Below, in pieces: positions 11,416 to 22,900 of a stretch of DNA of 64,000 nt (its first letter is position 1; each line of letters begins with the position of its first letter). This DNA is from Nicotiana tabacum (Eukaryota > Streptophyta > Magnoliopsida > Solanales > Solanaceae), in the NCBI RefSeq assembly GCF_000715075.1, contig NC_134103.1, positions 54,614,730-54,678,729 of the forward strand, in the 5' to 3' direction. The notes under the pieces are model-generated. The model was not told the origin of the DNA. It saw nothing but the letters and a program-made list of their open reading frames with translations, and made no database searches. Position numbers and translations under genes: made by a program.

Positions 11416-13087
11416 CTAGTTGATCCCCATTATTACATCAAAATCAACCATTTTCAATTCAATAAGGTCGGCCATGGTATCCCGACTATGCAACGTGACA
11501 ACACAATCCCTATAAACCTGCGCGGCCAAAATAGACTCACCAACAGGAGTAGGTACAGAGAACGGCTCATGAAGTTGTTCTGGTTCTATCCCAAATTCCA
11601 TAGCAACATAAGGTGTGACATATGACAAAGTGGAACCGGGATCAATAAGAGCATACACATCATGAGATTGGACAGTAAATATACCTGTGACAACATCTGG
11701 AGAAGCCTCTGATTCCCGATGTCTCCACATAGCATAAAATCTGTTGGGTCCTCCCGAATTCTGTGCACCACCCCTAGTTGCACCACGCCCTGCGGGTGCT
11801 GGGGTGCCTCGAACTGGAGGTGTTATGGATGTAGTAGCTGCAGAATTAGTTGGTTGTGCCGCACCTCTGCCCATATTTCGGCGGGACGAGCGGCAATCTC
11901 TCTGAATGTGACCCCTCACACCACACCCATAGCATACTGGTAGGTCCATGAAGCAGTACCCAAAGTGCATCCTCCCACACTTAGAGCATGGAAGCCTCCG
12001 TTGCTCAAACCTTCTGTCAGGTCGACCCTGCTGGTGGGGTTTGCCCTGACTGGGTCCAGACGGTTGTGCACCCATCGAAGACTGGGCGCATGATTGGGAT
12101 GGTCCTGATGACCCTCCCATAAATGCCGACCTACCACCACCACCGGAGGAACCACCAAAGTTGCTCGTGGACCGGGCCTTGCTGCTACTCTGACGCTCCA
12201 TTATATTCTTCAATTTGTGGGTCTCTGTGGCTTGAGCAAATGCCACCATTTTACCATAGTTCATATCGGAATTTAAGGCAGCTGTAGCGGCCTCATTAAT
12301 AACCAAGGGACTAAGGCCCTATACAAACCGGCGCACTCTAGCCTACATAGTGGGCAGCATGTGAATAGCATACTTGGACAGGTGCGCAAACTCCATATGA
12401 TACTCCCACACATTCATACTGCCCCGCTTCAGGCTTTCAAACTCAGCGGCATGGGCTGCCTTAGTTTCGATAATGATCCATAAAGGCATCTGTGAATTCA
12501 CTCCACCTTGCCGGAGGACTTCCCTCCTCACGGGATTCCTCCCACAACTCAAACCAAGAATAGGCCACCCCTTTCAGGCGGTAAGAGGCCAACTCTACTC
12601 CCTCCGTCTCTGTAGCATGCATAACCTGGAGAGTTTTGTGCATATCATCAATGAAGTCCTGCGGGTCCTCCTCGGGATCACCCGTAAACACCAGAGGATC
12701 TAACTGAAGAAACTTGTTCACCCTGGAACTAGCAGGTTCCCCTGGATGACTGGAAGAAGTAGGCCGAACACTCGATCTCTGGGCCTGAGAAGCCATTATC
12801 TGTGTCAACATTTGTATGGCTCCCCTAATATCAACATCAGACACACCAGCATCGGAAGCTGGAGCTGGAGGTGGAACTGAAATATCAGTTAGAGGGACCG
12901 TTGCATCCTCAGTAGGTGTAGGGACCGGTGCAGTCTGATCAGTTATAGTAGAGTCAGGCAGTGTAGTAACTGGAGGAATATTCTCACTCATCGGGTGCTC
13001 ATCCGCATCATCAATTATAGGATCAACTGTCACTCCTGGGGTAACATTGGCTCTTTGGCTAGTTCTTGCCTTCTTCTTAGGTGCCAT
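11416..13087 (-). pseudogene. gag: Element A gag and protease, broken
   Basis: Gag would form the virus-like particle and bind element RNA. The start ATG is at 13087 (MAPKKKARTSQ). The capsid-like core follows (FLQLDPLVFTGDPEEDPQDFI, then YSWFELWEE), a frameshift near 12475, and a second frame (AAHAAEFESLKRGSM) that meets stops near 12340 and 12315. The open part 12306-11416 carries a Gly/Ser/Arg-rich linker, the CCHC knuckle CYGCGVRGHIQRDC, and protease with active-site ALIDPGSTLSYV. DPGS instead of the textbook D[ST]G is common in this chromovirus group. The frame ends at MGIN where relatives continue with DWL. Confidence 0.9.
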
Positions 13088-13291
13088 GTACTGAATATTA
13101 GAGCAACTCAGGAGTTAAAGGAGGAACAATTTTACAACCAGCTTTATCACACGATCAAGAACATGAAAGAAGGGTATTATTCCTAAATGCCCATGTAGCA
13201 TCCTAATTATAGATGTGGTCGACAACACACCGATAATAAGGACTCTACTAGATACGGCTCTGAGATATCCTAGGACACTTTAAAATATTAG

Positions 13292-13303
13292 GCTCTGATA
13301 CCA
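13292..13303 (-). promoter_or_regulatory. Primer binding site of element A (tRNA-Met type)
   Basis: Plus-strand gctctgatacca is the complement of TGGTATCAGAGC, the initiator tRNA-Met primer site typical of plant Gypsy elements. It lies four bases from the LTR edge at 13308 and proves both minus-strand orientation and the LTR boundary. Confidence 0.9.
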
Positions 13304-14024
13304 AGTTTGTCATACCCCAAAACCGAGGAGCGCGATCGGCACTCAACCGAGTGAACCCGGCCGAGCAAGCCTATTAGATTTCCTTCTACCCAAACCCATT
13401 CATAAATAAAGAGAATATATATGTTTTCGTTAATCAACCAATGAAGTGATCATGTCTGCAATACCAATTTCTTACCATTAGTTACTTTATTTTAAAGTCT
13501 CAATTCCAAACACATTTTTTATAATCTGAAGTGGAAATAGTAATTTAAGCACAACACACGAGTTTGACTTCCCCAGTAGCATTATACAACCTACACTATG
13601 TCTATAGAGCCTCTATAGATAAAGATGAGTATAATGATAATGCCGATAATAAGGCCCCGGCCTTACCTCAAACAGAATACACAAAGAAAAAAAGATACAT
13701 GACCCCGGGATGAAGTGGGGCTCATCAAGTCAGCTGGGAAGAAGGTGTACTGCTATCACTGATCAATATCTCCTGATGTGGAACCACCTGCATCCATTTA
13801 AAGATGCAGCGCCCCCGGCAAAAGGGACGTTAGTACCGTTGAATAGTACTAGTATGAAAACTAAACGCCAATTTAAGAATTCAGAAATACAAGATGAATA
13901 TGATGAACCGGTGTGGCAATATAATAATTTAGATAACGGTTTAAACCAGAGCAAGCTTATTAAGAGCTATCAATAACATTTATAGGATTTAAGATGAGAT
14001 CCTCTGTACCAATCTTCACACAAA

Positions 14025-14521
14025 GTGGCCCTGCCGCCTCACCCGATGTTTGCAGGTGGAGGTGTAAGTACAATACCATCACTCTACTCAAGCGACCCTG
14101 CCGCCTCACCCCAATGTATGCGGGTGGATGTATAACCACAATATCAAGGACCTACAAGCGGCTATGCCACCTCACCCCAATATTTGCGGGTGGAAATGCA
14201 TCAACGATATCAATACCAACACAAAGCGGCTATGCCACCTCACCCCAATGTATGAGGGTCCCAATGTATGCGGGTGAAAATGCATCAACGATACTAATAT
14301 CAACACGAAGCGGCTATGCCGCTTCTCCCCAATATATATATTTGGGTGGTGGTACCACAACAATACCAAACTATACACAAAGCTATCGTACCACCTCACC
14401 CCAATATAGGCGGGTGAGAGGTGCAGTCCCACAATACCATAATTCCTACACAAAGCGGTCACGCCGCCTCACCCCAATATATGCGGGTGGAGGTGTATCA
14501 AACTCCCAATCTTTACACAAC
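14025..14521. repeat. Seven-unit minisatellite, second copy
   Basis: Matches 2561-3041 unit for unit. Unit four has a local duplication ('gggtcccaatgtatgcgggtg') absent from the other copy. The reading frames across it are repeat artefacts. Confidence 0.88.
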
Positions 14522-15097
14522 TTGGCATAATAACTTTCACATAAATCACGACTTGAAATCATAACATGTGGATACACTATGCATAGTTTAAAACACATCC
14601 TCAATTTATAATGCAATATGATAAGAGCATTTGAAACACAAATTGAACATATATCTTTATCACAAAATTTATCGGAATTCTCGGTTTGTAATCAACATCT
14701 CGGAACTTACAAGGATAATGGGAATTCCAATTCTTAAAGAAGAGTTTAGCCAACATACCTCCCTTGAACTTCCCTACACTTTAATGTTCCGGAATTCTTA
14801 GCAACTTCAATCTATTTTAGAAATATGTCAAATTGAACCAAAATTAGGAAGATGATCATGGTTCTAGCTCATTTGAGCATTTTATCAAACACTGAGTGCG
14901 CATTAAGGTTCCAAGGTCACTTTATGGAGAATTCCATCATCCCACAACCCAATCTTTACCATTTTTAGCTCAACAATCTTCCTACACCCTTTTATAACAC
15001 ATGCATGTAAATAAACAATCCTCCTACCAAGAAATTATCTTGCTAATTATCCATTTTTACACAAAATTCGAAAGTGAGGGTTAGGGTGTAGAATCTT

Positions 15098-15099
15098 AC
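15098..15099 (-). promoter_or_regulatory. Putative splice donor inside the A-type LTR
   Basis: On the minus strand, AG|GTAAGATT matches the plant 5' splice-site consensus. It lies downstream of the quasi-palindrome cluster. Comparable GTAAG or GTGAG sites exist in LTRs C (30712), Y (53373), Y3 (57288) and X (25935). The function is inferred only. Confidence 0.35.
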
Positions 15100-15299
15100 C
15101 TCTAGGATGAAGACCTAGTGAGTTTCCCTTCTTAATCTTCCAAAACGTGGGTAAGAATTGAAAAACAATTATTGAAGAACACGTTCTCACTCTAGGGCAC
15201 TCTCTCTCACTCTAAAATATCAAATTATAGCTCAAAAATGGCCCAAAGAGTGTATTTAACAAAATAGGGTCGGGTTTTAAAAAAACCCAAAAATGAATC

Positions 15300-15600
15300 T
15301 CCGGAACAGGTTATGCAGACCACATATCGGTCGCATAATTGGTGTCTAAAACGACCAAAAATCTACCTGTGTCTGTTGTCACTATGCATTCCGCATAACA
15401 GTTATGCGGTCGCATAATGCACCGCATAACATTTATGCGGTCGCATAATGCACCACATAACATTTATGCGGTCGCATAGTCGACCACATAATTGCTTCCA
15501 ACTGGCCCAATTAACTACCTCACTCTGTGGCCATTATGCGGTCCATAGAGTGATTCTGCGATCGCATAATGGACCGCAAAAATGTACTTTTCCGCCAAAA
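15300..15600. repeat. Quasi-palindrome cluster (TTATGCGGTCGCATAA type)
   Basis: At least eight copies of TATGCGGTCGCATAATG and variants such as 'gcaccgcataacatttatgc'. The core TTATGCG-GT-CGCATAA is a near-perfect inverted repeat. The cluster sits close to the LTR start (minus orientation), like the related cluster at 30925-31260. Confidence 0.88.
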
Positions 15601-15629
15601 ATTTTCCTTTACTTTCCGGTGTATTGTTC

Positions 15630-16008
15630 AACCCAGAACTACAATCTTTTTAAGACAAACAATTAAGTGTTTGACACCATCTATCACTATATGTATATAG
15701 TCTATTGAAGCCCTCGACTATAAGTTTATTAGAACACCGATCTGTTATCGAGAATTAGTAGAAACAAAATAACTATAGTTAGACAACAACATATATACAA
15801 ATATCAGCATTTATTTTTTCTACTAATAACAATCATCTTCTCGTATGGACAATAACTCACTCTCGTATTCTAGGATCAAGTCATGTTGTCCTGCACCTCT
15901 TTGTGGTATGTTTTTCCCAAGGAAGGTGAACGTCCTCTTTGCATTCAATAATTTTTCATTATTTCATCGTTCAATAAGTGCCCTAATGTACTCAAATAGC
16001 TGAACTAC
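15630..16008 (-). pseudogene. MULE transposase fragment captured in the A-type LTR
   Basis: Minus-strand reading from 16008 gives VVQLFEYIRALIER and then degraded sequence toward the SWIM region, matching 18414 leftward and 8690 leftward. The left joint lies in shared 'cccagaactaca', a microhomology between LTR and MULE. The fragment is continuous on its right with an X-type LTR start, so LTR A captured a MULE that already contained an X insertion. Confidence 0.7.
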
Positions 16009-16160
16009 TGATGTTTTTGTACTTGAAAGTAGGCCATAAGTAAATTGATGAAAACTTGGAAATAAGATGTTACATTCCGCATTTTCGTACGTTAAAGTTT
16101 CGTCGTAGGGTAATCGATGTAAGTTCGGGAAGGAAATTATTTTGAGATTATAAGTATTAT
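16009..16160 (+). mobile_element. X-type LTR fragment captured in the A-type LTR
   Basis: Begins 'tgatgtttttgtacttg', missing the TTACACCCC of the LTR start, and continues through the second tandem start unit to 'taagtattat'. It breaks at the same base as 8851. It has no coding content. Confidence 0.7.
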
Positions 16161-16269
16161 CTACAATCCTCAAATACGTAAGCCTAGTCCGGCACCATGA
16201 AACATTATTTTCTTTGCAAATTTTATCGGGATTTACTCTTAATTACTTCGAAATTTTTCGGGGTGTTAC

Positions 16270-16557
16270 ATTCTCTCCCGCTTAGGATCATTCGTCCTCG
16301 AATGAGGGTAAAAATCCGTCATTAGCATCTTATGCAACTCAGTTTGTTTTATACCACACACTAGCAGCCCCAAATTTGACTAACTCCCTAAATTTTCAAA
16401 AAATTTGCCAGAGTTTCCCTTGTAACTAGGCCTATCCACCTGTCAGAGAGCCCCAGAAATACATCCTAACAGCATATACATAAACCAATGACAAAACATA
16501 ATACAAAACAATACCAACTATGGCCTCATAAGCAATATATTTCCAGAAGCAATATAT
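16270..16557 (-). mobile_element. 3' end of an A-type internal region with polypurine tract
   Basis: Directly right of the LTR end, minus-strand AAGCGGGAGAGAA|TGTAACACC is a polypurine tract abutting an LTR start. Next to it 'cattcgtcctcgaatg' reads on the minus strand as the 'cattcgaggacgaatg' motif that precedes the tract in this group. About 290 bp survive before another LTR piece at 16558. This is probably the missing 3' end of an A element. Confidence 0.65.
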
Positions 16558-16667
16558 CTACAATCCTCAAACACGTAAGCCTAGTCCGGCACCATAAAAT
16601 ATTATTTTCTTTGCAAATTTTACTAGGCTTTATACTTAATTACTTCGAAATTTTTCGGGGTGTTACA
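16558..16667 (-). mobile_element. Terminal piece of A-type LTR at right acgcc site
   Basis: Same 110-bp terminus as 8852-8961 and 16161-16269, ending 'ggggtgttaca' and followed by acgcc (16668-16672). It marks the right outer edge of the A complex in the Y-type LTR. Confidence 0.75.
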
Positions 16668-17393
16668 ACGCCTGGCCGCTTCTGCGAGGTCGCTTCTACG
16701 ACCAGGCTTCTGCAGAAGCGATCGCACCAGCAGCATAAATTTTCAGCTTTCCCTAAGTCCAAAAATTGATCCGTTAACCATACGGAACCCACCCGAGGCC
16801 CTCGAGACCTTAACCAAATATACCAACACGTCCCAAACAACATCAAAATCATAAATCGCGCCTCGAAACAAACCAATAAACTTTTAAATTCCAACTTTTA
16901 TATGTTGTGCCGAAACGTACCAAATCAATCCTGATTGACTTCAAATTTCGCACACGAGTCATAAATGACATAACAAAGCTATTCCAAGGCTCGGAACCCA
17001 AATGGACATCGATAACATCAAAATTCACTTCAAACCAAACTTATGAAATTCTTAAACCCTTAAAAAAATGCCAACCTTCCATAATAAGCGCTGAAATGTT
17101 CCCGGGCAACCCGATACTCAACCCGAACATACGCGCAAGTCCGAAATCATCATAGGAACCTATTGGAACCTTCAAATCCCGATTTCGAGGTTGTTTACTC
17201 AAAAGTCAAATCTTAGCCAATTCTTCCTATTTAAAGCTTCCAAAAATAAAATTTTCTTCCAAATCAACTCCGAACTTTCCAAAATTCAATTTCGACCACA
17301 CGTACAAGTCATAATACCTGAAGAGAAGCTACTCAAGGCCTCAAACCGCTTAACGATGTGCTAGAGCTCAAAACGACAGGTCGGGTTGTTACA
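16668..17393 (-). mobile_element. Y-type LTR piece, right remainder
   Basis: Starts with acgcc and the words 'ggccgcttctgcgaggtcgc', continues through Y-like non-coding sequence and ends 'caggtcgggttgttaca' at 17393. On the minus strand this reads TGTAACAACCCGACCTG, close to the Y LTR start at 51761 (TGTAACGATCCAACCGG). Together with 1-1842 it rebuilds one minus-strand Y-type LTR split by A elements. Confidence 0.6.
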
Positions 17394-17784
17394 CTACGGA
17401 CCTCCAAATCCAAATCTGGACATACGCCTAAGTCCAAAATCACCATATGAAGCTATTGGAATCATCAAAACACCAGATCAAGGGCAAATATTTCTCTAAG
17501 GCTTAAATCGTCTTCCTCGTGTGGTTTGAGCTTACTTTATCACTATTTATTTAATTTATCTTTATTTACTGCTTTGTGTCAAATAAATCTACATATCCTC
17601 AAAGCCACTTACAAATTTAATTGTTATCCGATTTTGAGGGTAAACATCATACATAAGTGCAATCCAATTCAATACATACCGAGTACCAAGCTTCTTTCAA
17701 ACATCCATATGATGAGATCGTAGAAATAGATTCAACTTCAAGACAAATTTTATACAATTTAACTCCAAAAATATAGTTCGAATA
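17394..17784. other. Unassigned spacer, 3' flank of the MULE gene
   Basis: AT-rich, non-coding, collinear with 7833-8139 over most of its length. The first 90 bases resemble Y-type LTR sequence at 58195-58265 ('cggacctccaaatc', 'aagtccaaaatcaccata'). The remainder precedes, in minus orientation follows, the MULE stop codon at 17785 and could be its 3' untranslated region. Confidence 0.4.
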
Positions 17785-18414
17785 TTAAGTTTTATGTCTT
17801 TGTTTTTTAGGTCTCCTTAGAGGCCTACTTCCAGTTGGTGACAAGATAACTGCTTCTGCTATATTTTTGTGGAACATCTCATGTGCTTTCATCTGGGAGA
17901 GAGTCCACTGATATTTCATATGTCTTGAGAAGTCTCTCCCTCGTGGAATAATCACAGCAGTAGTTTTCATAAGACTCATTTCTGTGCCTCAAAGCTACCA
18001 AAGCATGTGAACAAGGTAGTTCATCTAGTTGAAATGGCCCAGAACTACATTCTTTTTAAGACAAACAATTAAGTGTTTGACACCATATATTACTATATGT
18101 ATATAGTCTATTGAATCCCTCGACTATAAGTTTATTACAACATCGATCAGTTATCGACAATTAGTAAAAACAAAATAACTACAGTTAGACAACAACATAT
18201 ATACAAATATCAACATTTATTTTGTCTGCTAATAACAATCATCTTCTCGTATGGATAATAACTCACTCTCGTCTTCTAGGATAAAGTCATGTTGTCCTGC
18301 ACCTCTTTGTGGTATGTTTTTCCCAAGGAAGGTGAACGTCCCCTTTGCATTCAATAATTTTTCGTTATTCTATCGTTCAATAAATGCCCCAATTTACTCA
18401 AATAGCTGAAATAC
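17785..18414 (-). pseudogene. MULE transposase, C-terminal part with SWIM zinc finger
   Basis: Transposase of a Mutator-like DNA element. Minus strand from 18414: QLFEYIRALIER-like sequence (one stop), then NAKGTFTFLG, a degraded linker, then after a frameshift the SWIM-type zinc-binding segment CSSGPFQLDELPCSHALVAL at about 18040-17985. The tail 17979-17785 ends PLRRPKKQRHKT, matching the PPGRPKKKR-type C-terminus of plant MULEs. Stops and frameshifts show that it is dead. Its upstream codons lie beyond element X1, at 26549-27682. Confidence 0.75.
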
Positions 18415-19955
18415 TGTTACACCCTATGTTTTTATACGTGAAAGTACGTCATAAGTAAATTGATGAAAGCTCGAAAATGAGATGTTACATTCCGCATTTT
18501 CGTACGTTAAAATTTCATCGTAGGCTAATCGACGTAAGTTCGGGAAGGAAATTATTTTGAGATTATACGTATTATGCTCTTTTAAACAAGTGATAAATAA
18601 ATTTGTGAAGGTGAGAGGGTAAGCGAATCGAAGAAAATAAGTTTCGTCAAAATTTGGCAAAATGGGGTAAAATACGGTCCGAGCTATAAGACCTGACATT
18701 TATGGACTAGTGCCATATAAGGTACCACATGACCATGATAGTAAGGTGTATAAGGTGTGTTAAAAGTAAGTAATATTTTAAGTAATTTGAGATAATTCTT
18801 AATTATGTGGGTAATTGGTTAATTATTGGTTAGAAGGAGATTAATAAATTAACAATTAAATAGAATTGGATAAGCTTGATGGATCTTACCACCAACGTGG
18901 CAGCCCATGAAGTGGCTAACAAAGCCACTAAGTGACTCATATAAGGTGTAGCAAGGTGTCACATTATTAGAGTACATAACAAGGTTAACATTTTCTTTAG
19001 CCTTCTGAACGTGAATTGCACAAATATATTCACTTTAGCAATGCAAGCTAATGTTTGCTTACCCCCCCCCCTTAAGATTAGAAGAGACAGCATCACGTTT
19101 TAGAGAAATTGCATGCGTGATTTACAATGGTCGGAGCTGTAACGTGAGATTTTGCGATTCTAAGGAAGTACGGTGCAATCTTTCTCAAGAATATCATATG
19201 AATTTTCTCATACTTCGATCCTCCGTTACATGTTGTCGCTATTGACGTGTGTTGGAAGGATTGTCAAAACAATCGGCTCAGATATGTTAAGGCTAAGCCC
19301 TTCCTTCATTTTGGCATGGTCTCGTAATTACATGTGTTTGATAACGAGGAATAAAGAGAAGTTCATACTCCAGAATTTATATACATTATCCTAATCTCAT
19401 AAATTATAGTATTCTCCTTATCGGGACTTCATATTTAATTGAGTATTGTCTTCTTCCAGTCAAGAGAGCAGAGAGCCTATATATACAGTATTACAGTATT
19501 TTCATTACCATCGAGCTATAATTGATGGGCAGGCCCCTATTGGGCAACCTCTGATAAGATGGTAAGTTATATACCGAGCCTACTGTGGTCGAGCGCCTAT
19601 GAGCGAGCCCAGTTGGCCGAGATACAGAGCCTAGTATGGTCGAGCGCCTATGAGCGAGCCTACTATGGTAGAACAATTATATATATACCGAGCCTTATAG
19701 GGCCGGACATCTATTTTACTTACTATATTGAGAGAGTTGAGTCAGTTTCAGCATGTAAGCATATCTTCAAATTATCTTTGACTCCTAGTTACTTTCAGTT
19801 ATTATATTATCTGTTAAGTTTCAGCTTTTAGTTAATATGTTGCCTTACATACTCGGTACATTATTTCGTACCGACATCCCTTTTACCGAGGACGCTGCAT
19901 TTCATGCGTGCAGGTTCAGACAGACAGACGAGTAGACCTCCTCAGTGGCGTGACA
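18415..19955 (+). mobile_element. 5' LTR of X1, with internal deletion
   Basis: From TGTTACACCC to GGCGTGACA, 1541 bp. It opens with two tandem 68-bp units, each starting TGTTACA. Near its end it lacks about 380 bp that are present in the 3' LTR between 'ctcctcagt' and the terminus. It includes a poly-C tract (19063-19072), a two-copy 50-bp repeat (19578-19700) and the GGTACATTATTTCGTACC-type box at 19847-19886. Confidence 0.85.
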
Positions 19956-19959
19956 AAAG

Positions 19960-19971
19960 TGGTGTCAGAGC
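19960..19971 (+). promoter_or_regulatory. Primer binding site of X1
   Basis: TGGTGTCAGAGC differs by one base from the tRNA-Met type TGGTATCAGAGC found in X2 and X3. It lies four bases after the LTR end. Confidence 0.85.
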
Positions 19972-22900
19972 AGTTCTGTCCTAGGGAGTCTACAAGCCGT
20001 ATCTAGTAGAGTGTTTTTATGGGTGTGTCGTGCACCACACTTATAAGCAGGAGGCTACAATGCATTTAGGATTGTCACTCTTTCTTCTTACTCTAGATCG
20101 TGTGGTAGAGCTCAGTTGTAAGAATTCAAACTCCTAAACTCTATGTTACTCGTAATAAGACGATACCTATAACAAAAGACAATTGGTAAGAGATTGCATG
20201 TGGTTGTAGGAGAGTTGAGTCAGAGGAACTTAATTTTGCACGATGCTAATGATAAGTAAATGTAAGGTCTTTAGTAAATCATGTATGTGCTAAGACGTGT
20301 AAGCCTCTCGATAAGGAAACTTAAGGCAAGAATATCTATCCACCCCTACGGTGACAGGCAACGAGAGATTTAGAAGGTAAATACTAGCTTCAACAAGTAA
20401 AAGGAGCAAGATAAAAAGGGTACGATGTTAATGAAGATTATCGGTATTTTCAACTCAGGCAGACAAATATAGGCATTGTGAGTTACCTTCAACAGTAACA
20501 GAGGTTTGTATAATTGGCCACACCCATCTTAGTTATGCCCTATGAGGGCTAACAGGTGTAGTTAAGAAAAGGACGGGATATCAGGATCCAGCTGGGGTTA
20601 GAGTGACCCAAAATAATGGATGGATTGTTTGTGTTAGTTGACATTTTCGAAGGATATTGCAAACGTGCTAATACATCTCCTTGTGAGACACCCAGATGGT
20701 GCACTCTAGAATATTACAATTAGATGTGAATACTAGCATGATCAAGAATGCAGAAGATAGGCACTGAAAGCCTAGAAGGGATAAATATTACCTTAGTGTG
20801 GCTCCCGTCCCTAGTAGAGCGAGAACGTTGAGCAACCCGAAGAGCCATTGGACGGAGCAAAGGGGAGCTAAAAGCAAAAAAATGTTTTGTTGAAATTTTT
20901 AGAATAAAGTGATAGACATAAATGTTAGCGAGAAATAAGAAGAGAGTCAATAAAGCATTATGAGTAATATATGATACATGGATGACAAAGGTAGATAAAA
21001 AAGATGACAGTATTACAGAGTCTATGGTCAAGTGAAGGAAAAAATGAGAGGTGACAGGCCTTAAGACAACAAAAGAGTATAGGCCAAAAAGTCATATCCT
21101 CATTTCGAGAAATAAGTTCGTGACTCCAACGCAACTACCAGAAGGAAAAGTTAGACCCCAGAATAATAAAAATCAGTATGGACTGATGAAGAAGATAAAC
21201 TAAACATGAATTAGGGACTGCGTGATTTGATAATAGTAGGTATCGTGAGAATTTCAGATTTTGTTCCGACGATAATAGAATGGAGAACACAAGAAGATTC
21301 ATAAGAAATTCAGAGAATGGTCATTCAGGGAGACGCTTCCCTAAATCCAGCAATGTGAGCAAAGTTAAGCTTAAGGGACTGTATGTGCCAGTTACACTAA
21401 GTGTCACCCTCGCGAGTAAGGAATTTTATTATCCTTGATACAGAAAGATTACCGCAAGGCAAGTAAGGGTCATCGATGATATGAAAAGACGCCAAAGATG
21501 AAGAGGTAAAACATCTATACGTAGATCATCATAGCACTAAATCTTAGTACTCGCCTAAAGGGGGGAATACGGAGTGATGTGATATTAAGTTAGAATTAAG
21601 TGATTCTAGTAACTATGGAATGGTAAAGGAAGAATACGATAAAAAAAGAAGAAGGAATGAGATTGCACTTATTCAAATCCTACGGATATGCTACGACTAC
21701 AGAACATTATGCAAGCACGACGTCAAGGAGAGGAAGTAAGGGTTCCAGCCCGGGATGCTTTTGACAAATAAGGAGCCAGCGCGAGAGGAAAGTTAAGACA
21801 AAAGAAATAACCCAAGAATGATTACGCGGAATACTGATATGAGAATGGGCCAACGAGTAGTCAGTAGTTGATTCAGGAAAAGCCTAGTTATGGCTAGACA
21901 AGAGGATACAGACAAATCAACAGATCGTGCAAAATAAACATAGTGAACCCTAACATGAGGTATTTAGTCTTGCAGATATGACATCGTAACCTTGAGAAAT
22001 ATTAAGATAGGAGTTGGGGTAGTAAAGGTACCGTATGAGTGTTACGAGATAAAGAGAGTGCCACTGGGAAGACAATCAAAATATCAGCTCAGAAGCAATC
22101 CTACGAGCACAAGGGCATGAAGGTAAGTAAGTAAGGTTAATTACAAGTAAGAAAGAACATCAAAAATTCCGCCGGATAAACGATGTAATAAGCTTGCAGC
22201 CTTGCAAGAATCAAAGGGTCCTCCCTAAGTACTACAATGAAAGACTATCTGAGGATATAAGGAAGAATACTTCAACCTAAGCATAGTGACCTAAAGAGGT
22301 AATGGTCATGTAACAACAGTCTCACAACAACATTGTATGCACTCCACAAGAAGGTGGCACCTTCCGTGGCTAATGAACGGGGAGAAAAATCAGAAGTGAT
22401 ATTCAAGATCATATGAGTTGTATGGAATTCCAATATGTGTGGGCACTAAGATAAGCTAACATGCAACAAGGGGGCAGAAAGACCAGGAAAAGTAATAGTT
22501 TACGTTTAAAGAAAGCTGAGAAGGAACGAAAGGAATTATTCGATCAATGATCCAGAGTTGGTTACGCTATGAACGCACTTAAGAGTTCGGAGTATTATCC
22601 ATGCAACATATATATTGACAATCATACAACCATAGAAGGTTCCGATATAAGTTAAAAGGAAGAATTGAGCCTGGGTCATTGACAAAGAATTGAATTGTTA
22701 AAGGATTGTATCATGGATATATTCCATAGTGCCTATGAAAGGCTAAAAGTAATAACTAATAACATGAGCCACAGATTGGAAGATAGCTTAAGCCTACATA
22801 AAGGTTGATTATAGGGAAGAGGAAACTAAATACTTACATCAACTAAGTAAATCAGGAGTCTGATTATTGGACCAAGAAAATTATAGAAATCGTGATTAAG

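Larger units (their letters stand above)
8962..13307 (-). mobile_element. Internal region of Ty3/Gypsy element A
   Basis: Minus-strand Gypsy internal region with order primer site, gag, protease, RT, RNase H, integrase. The RT signature FIDDILVYS and the gag style (MAPKKKAR start, CCHC knuckle, DPGS-type protease) fit the Tekay/Del chromovirus group; lineage assignment is inference. The 3' end is missing: coding sequence stops inside the integrase core at 8962 against LTR sequence. Many stops and frameshifts show that it is dead. Confidence 0.88.
13308..16269 (-). mobile_element. 5' LTR of element A, carrying captured DNA
   Basis: On the plus strand it starts 'tgtcatacccc' and ends 'ggggtgttaca'. 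It holds in order: a start region, a conserved GGCAAAAGGGACGTTAGTAC box (13817), the seven-unit minisatellite (14025-14521), a GTAAG donor-like site on the minus strand at 15098, the TATGCGGTCGCATA cluster (15300-15600), and then 530 bp of foreign sequence (MULE plus X-LTR, 15630-16160) before the terminal 110 bp. Without the foreign DNA it is about 2.4 kb, close to the related LTR at 29217-31430. A primer site borders it on the left and a polypurine tract on the right, so it is shared by two internal regions, as expected after unequal recombination. Confidence 0.8.

Noticed and set aside
15300..15600. CRISPR-like array
   Set aside because: The repeats are short, palindromic, irregularly spaced and vary in sequence. 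The organism is a plant and there are no cas genes.
15964..16173. 69-codon minus-strand ORF
   Set aside because: It reads from X-type LTR sequence into MULE codons. It is a chance fusion at a capture joint, informative for structure but not a gene.
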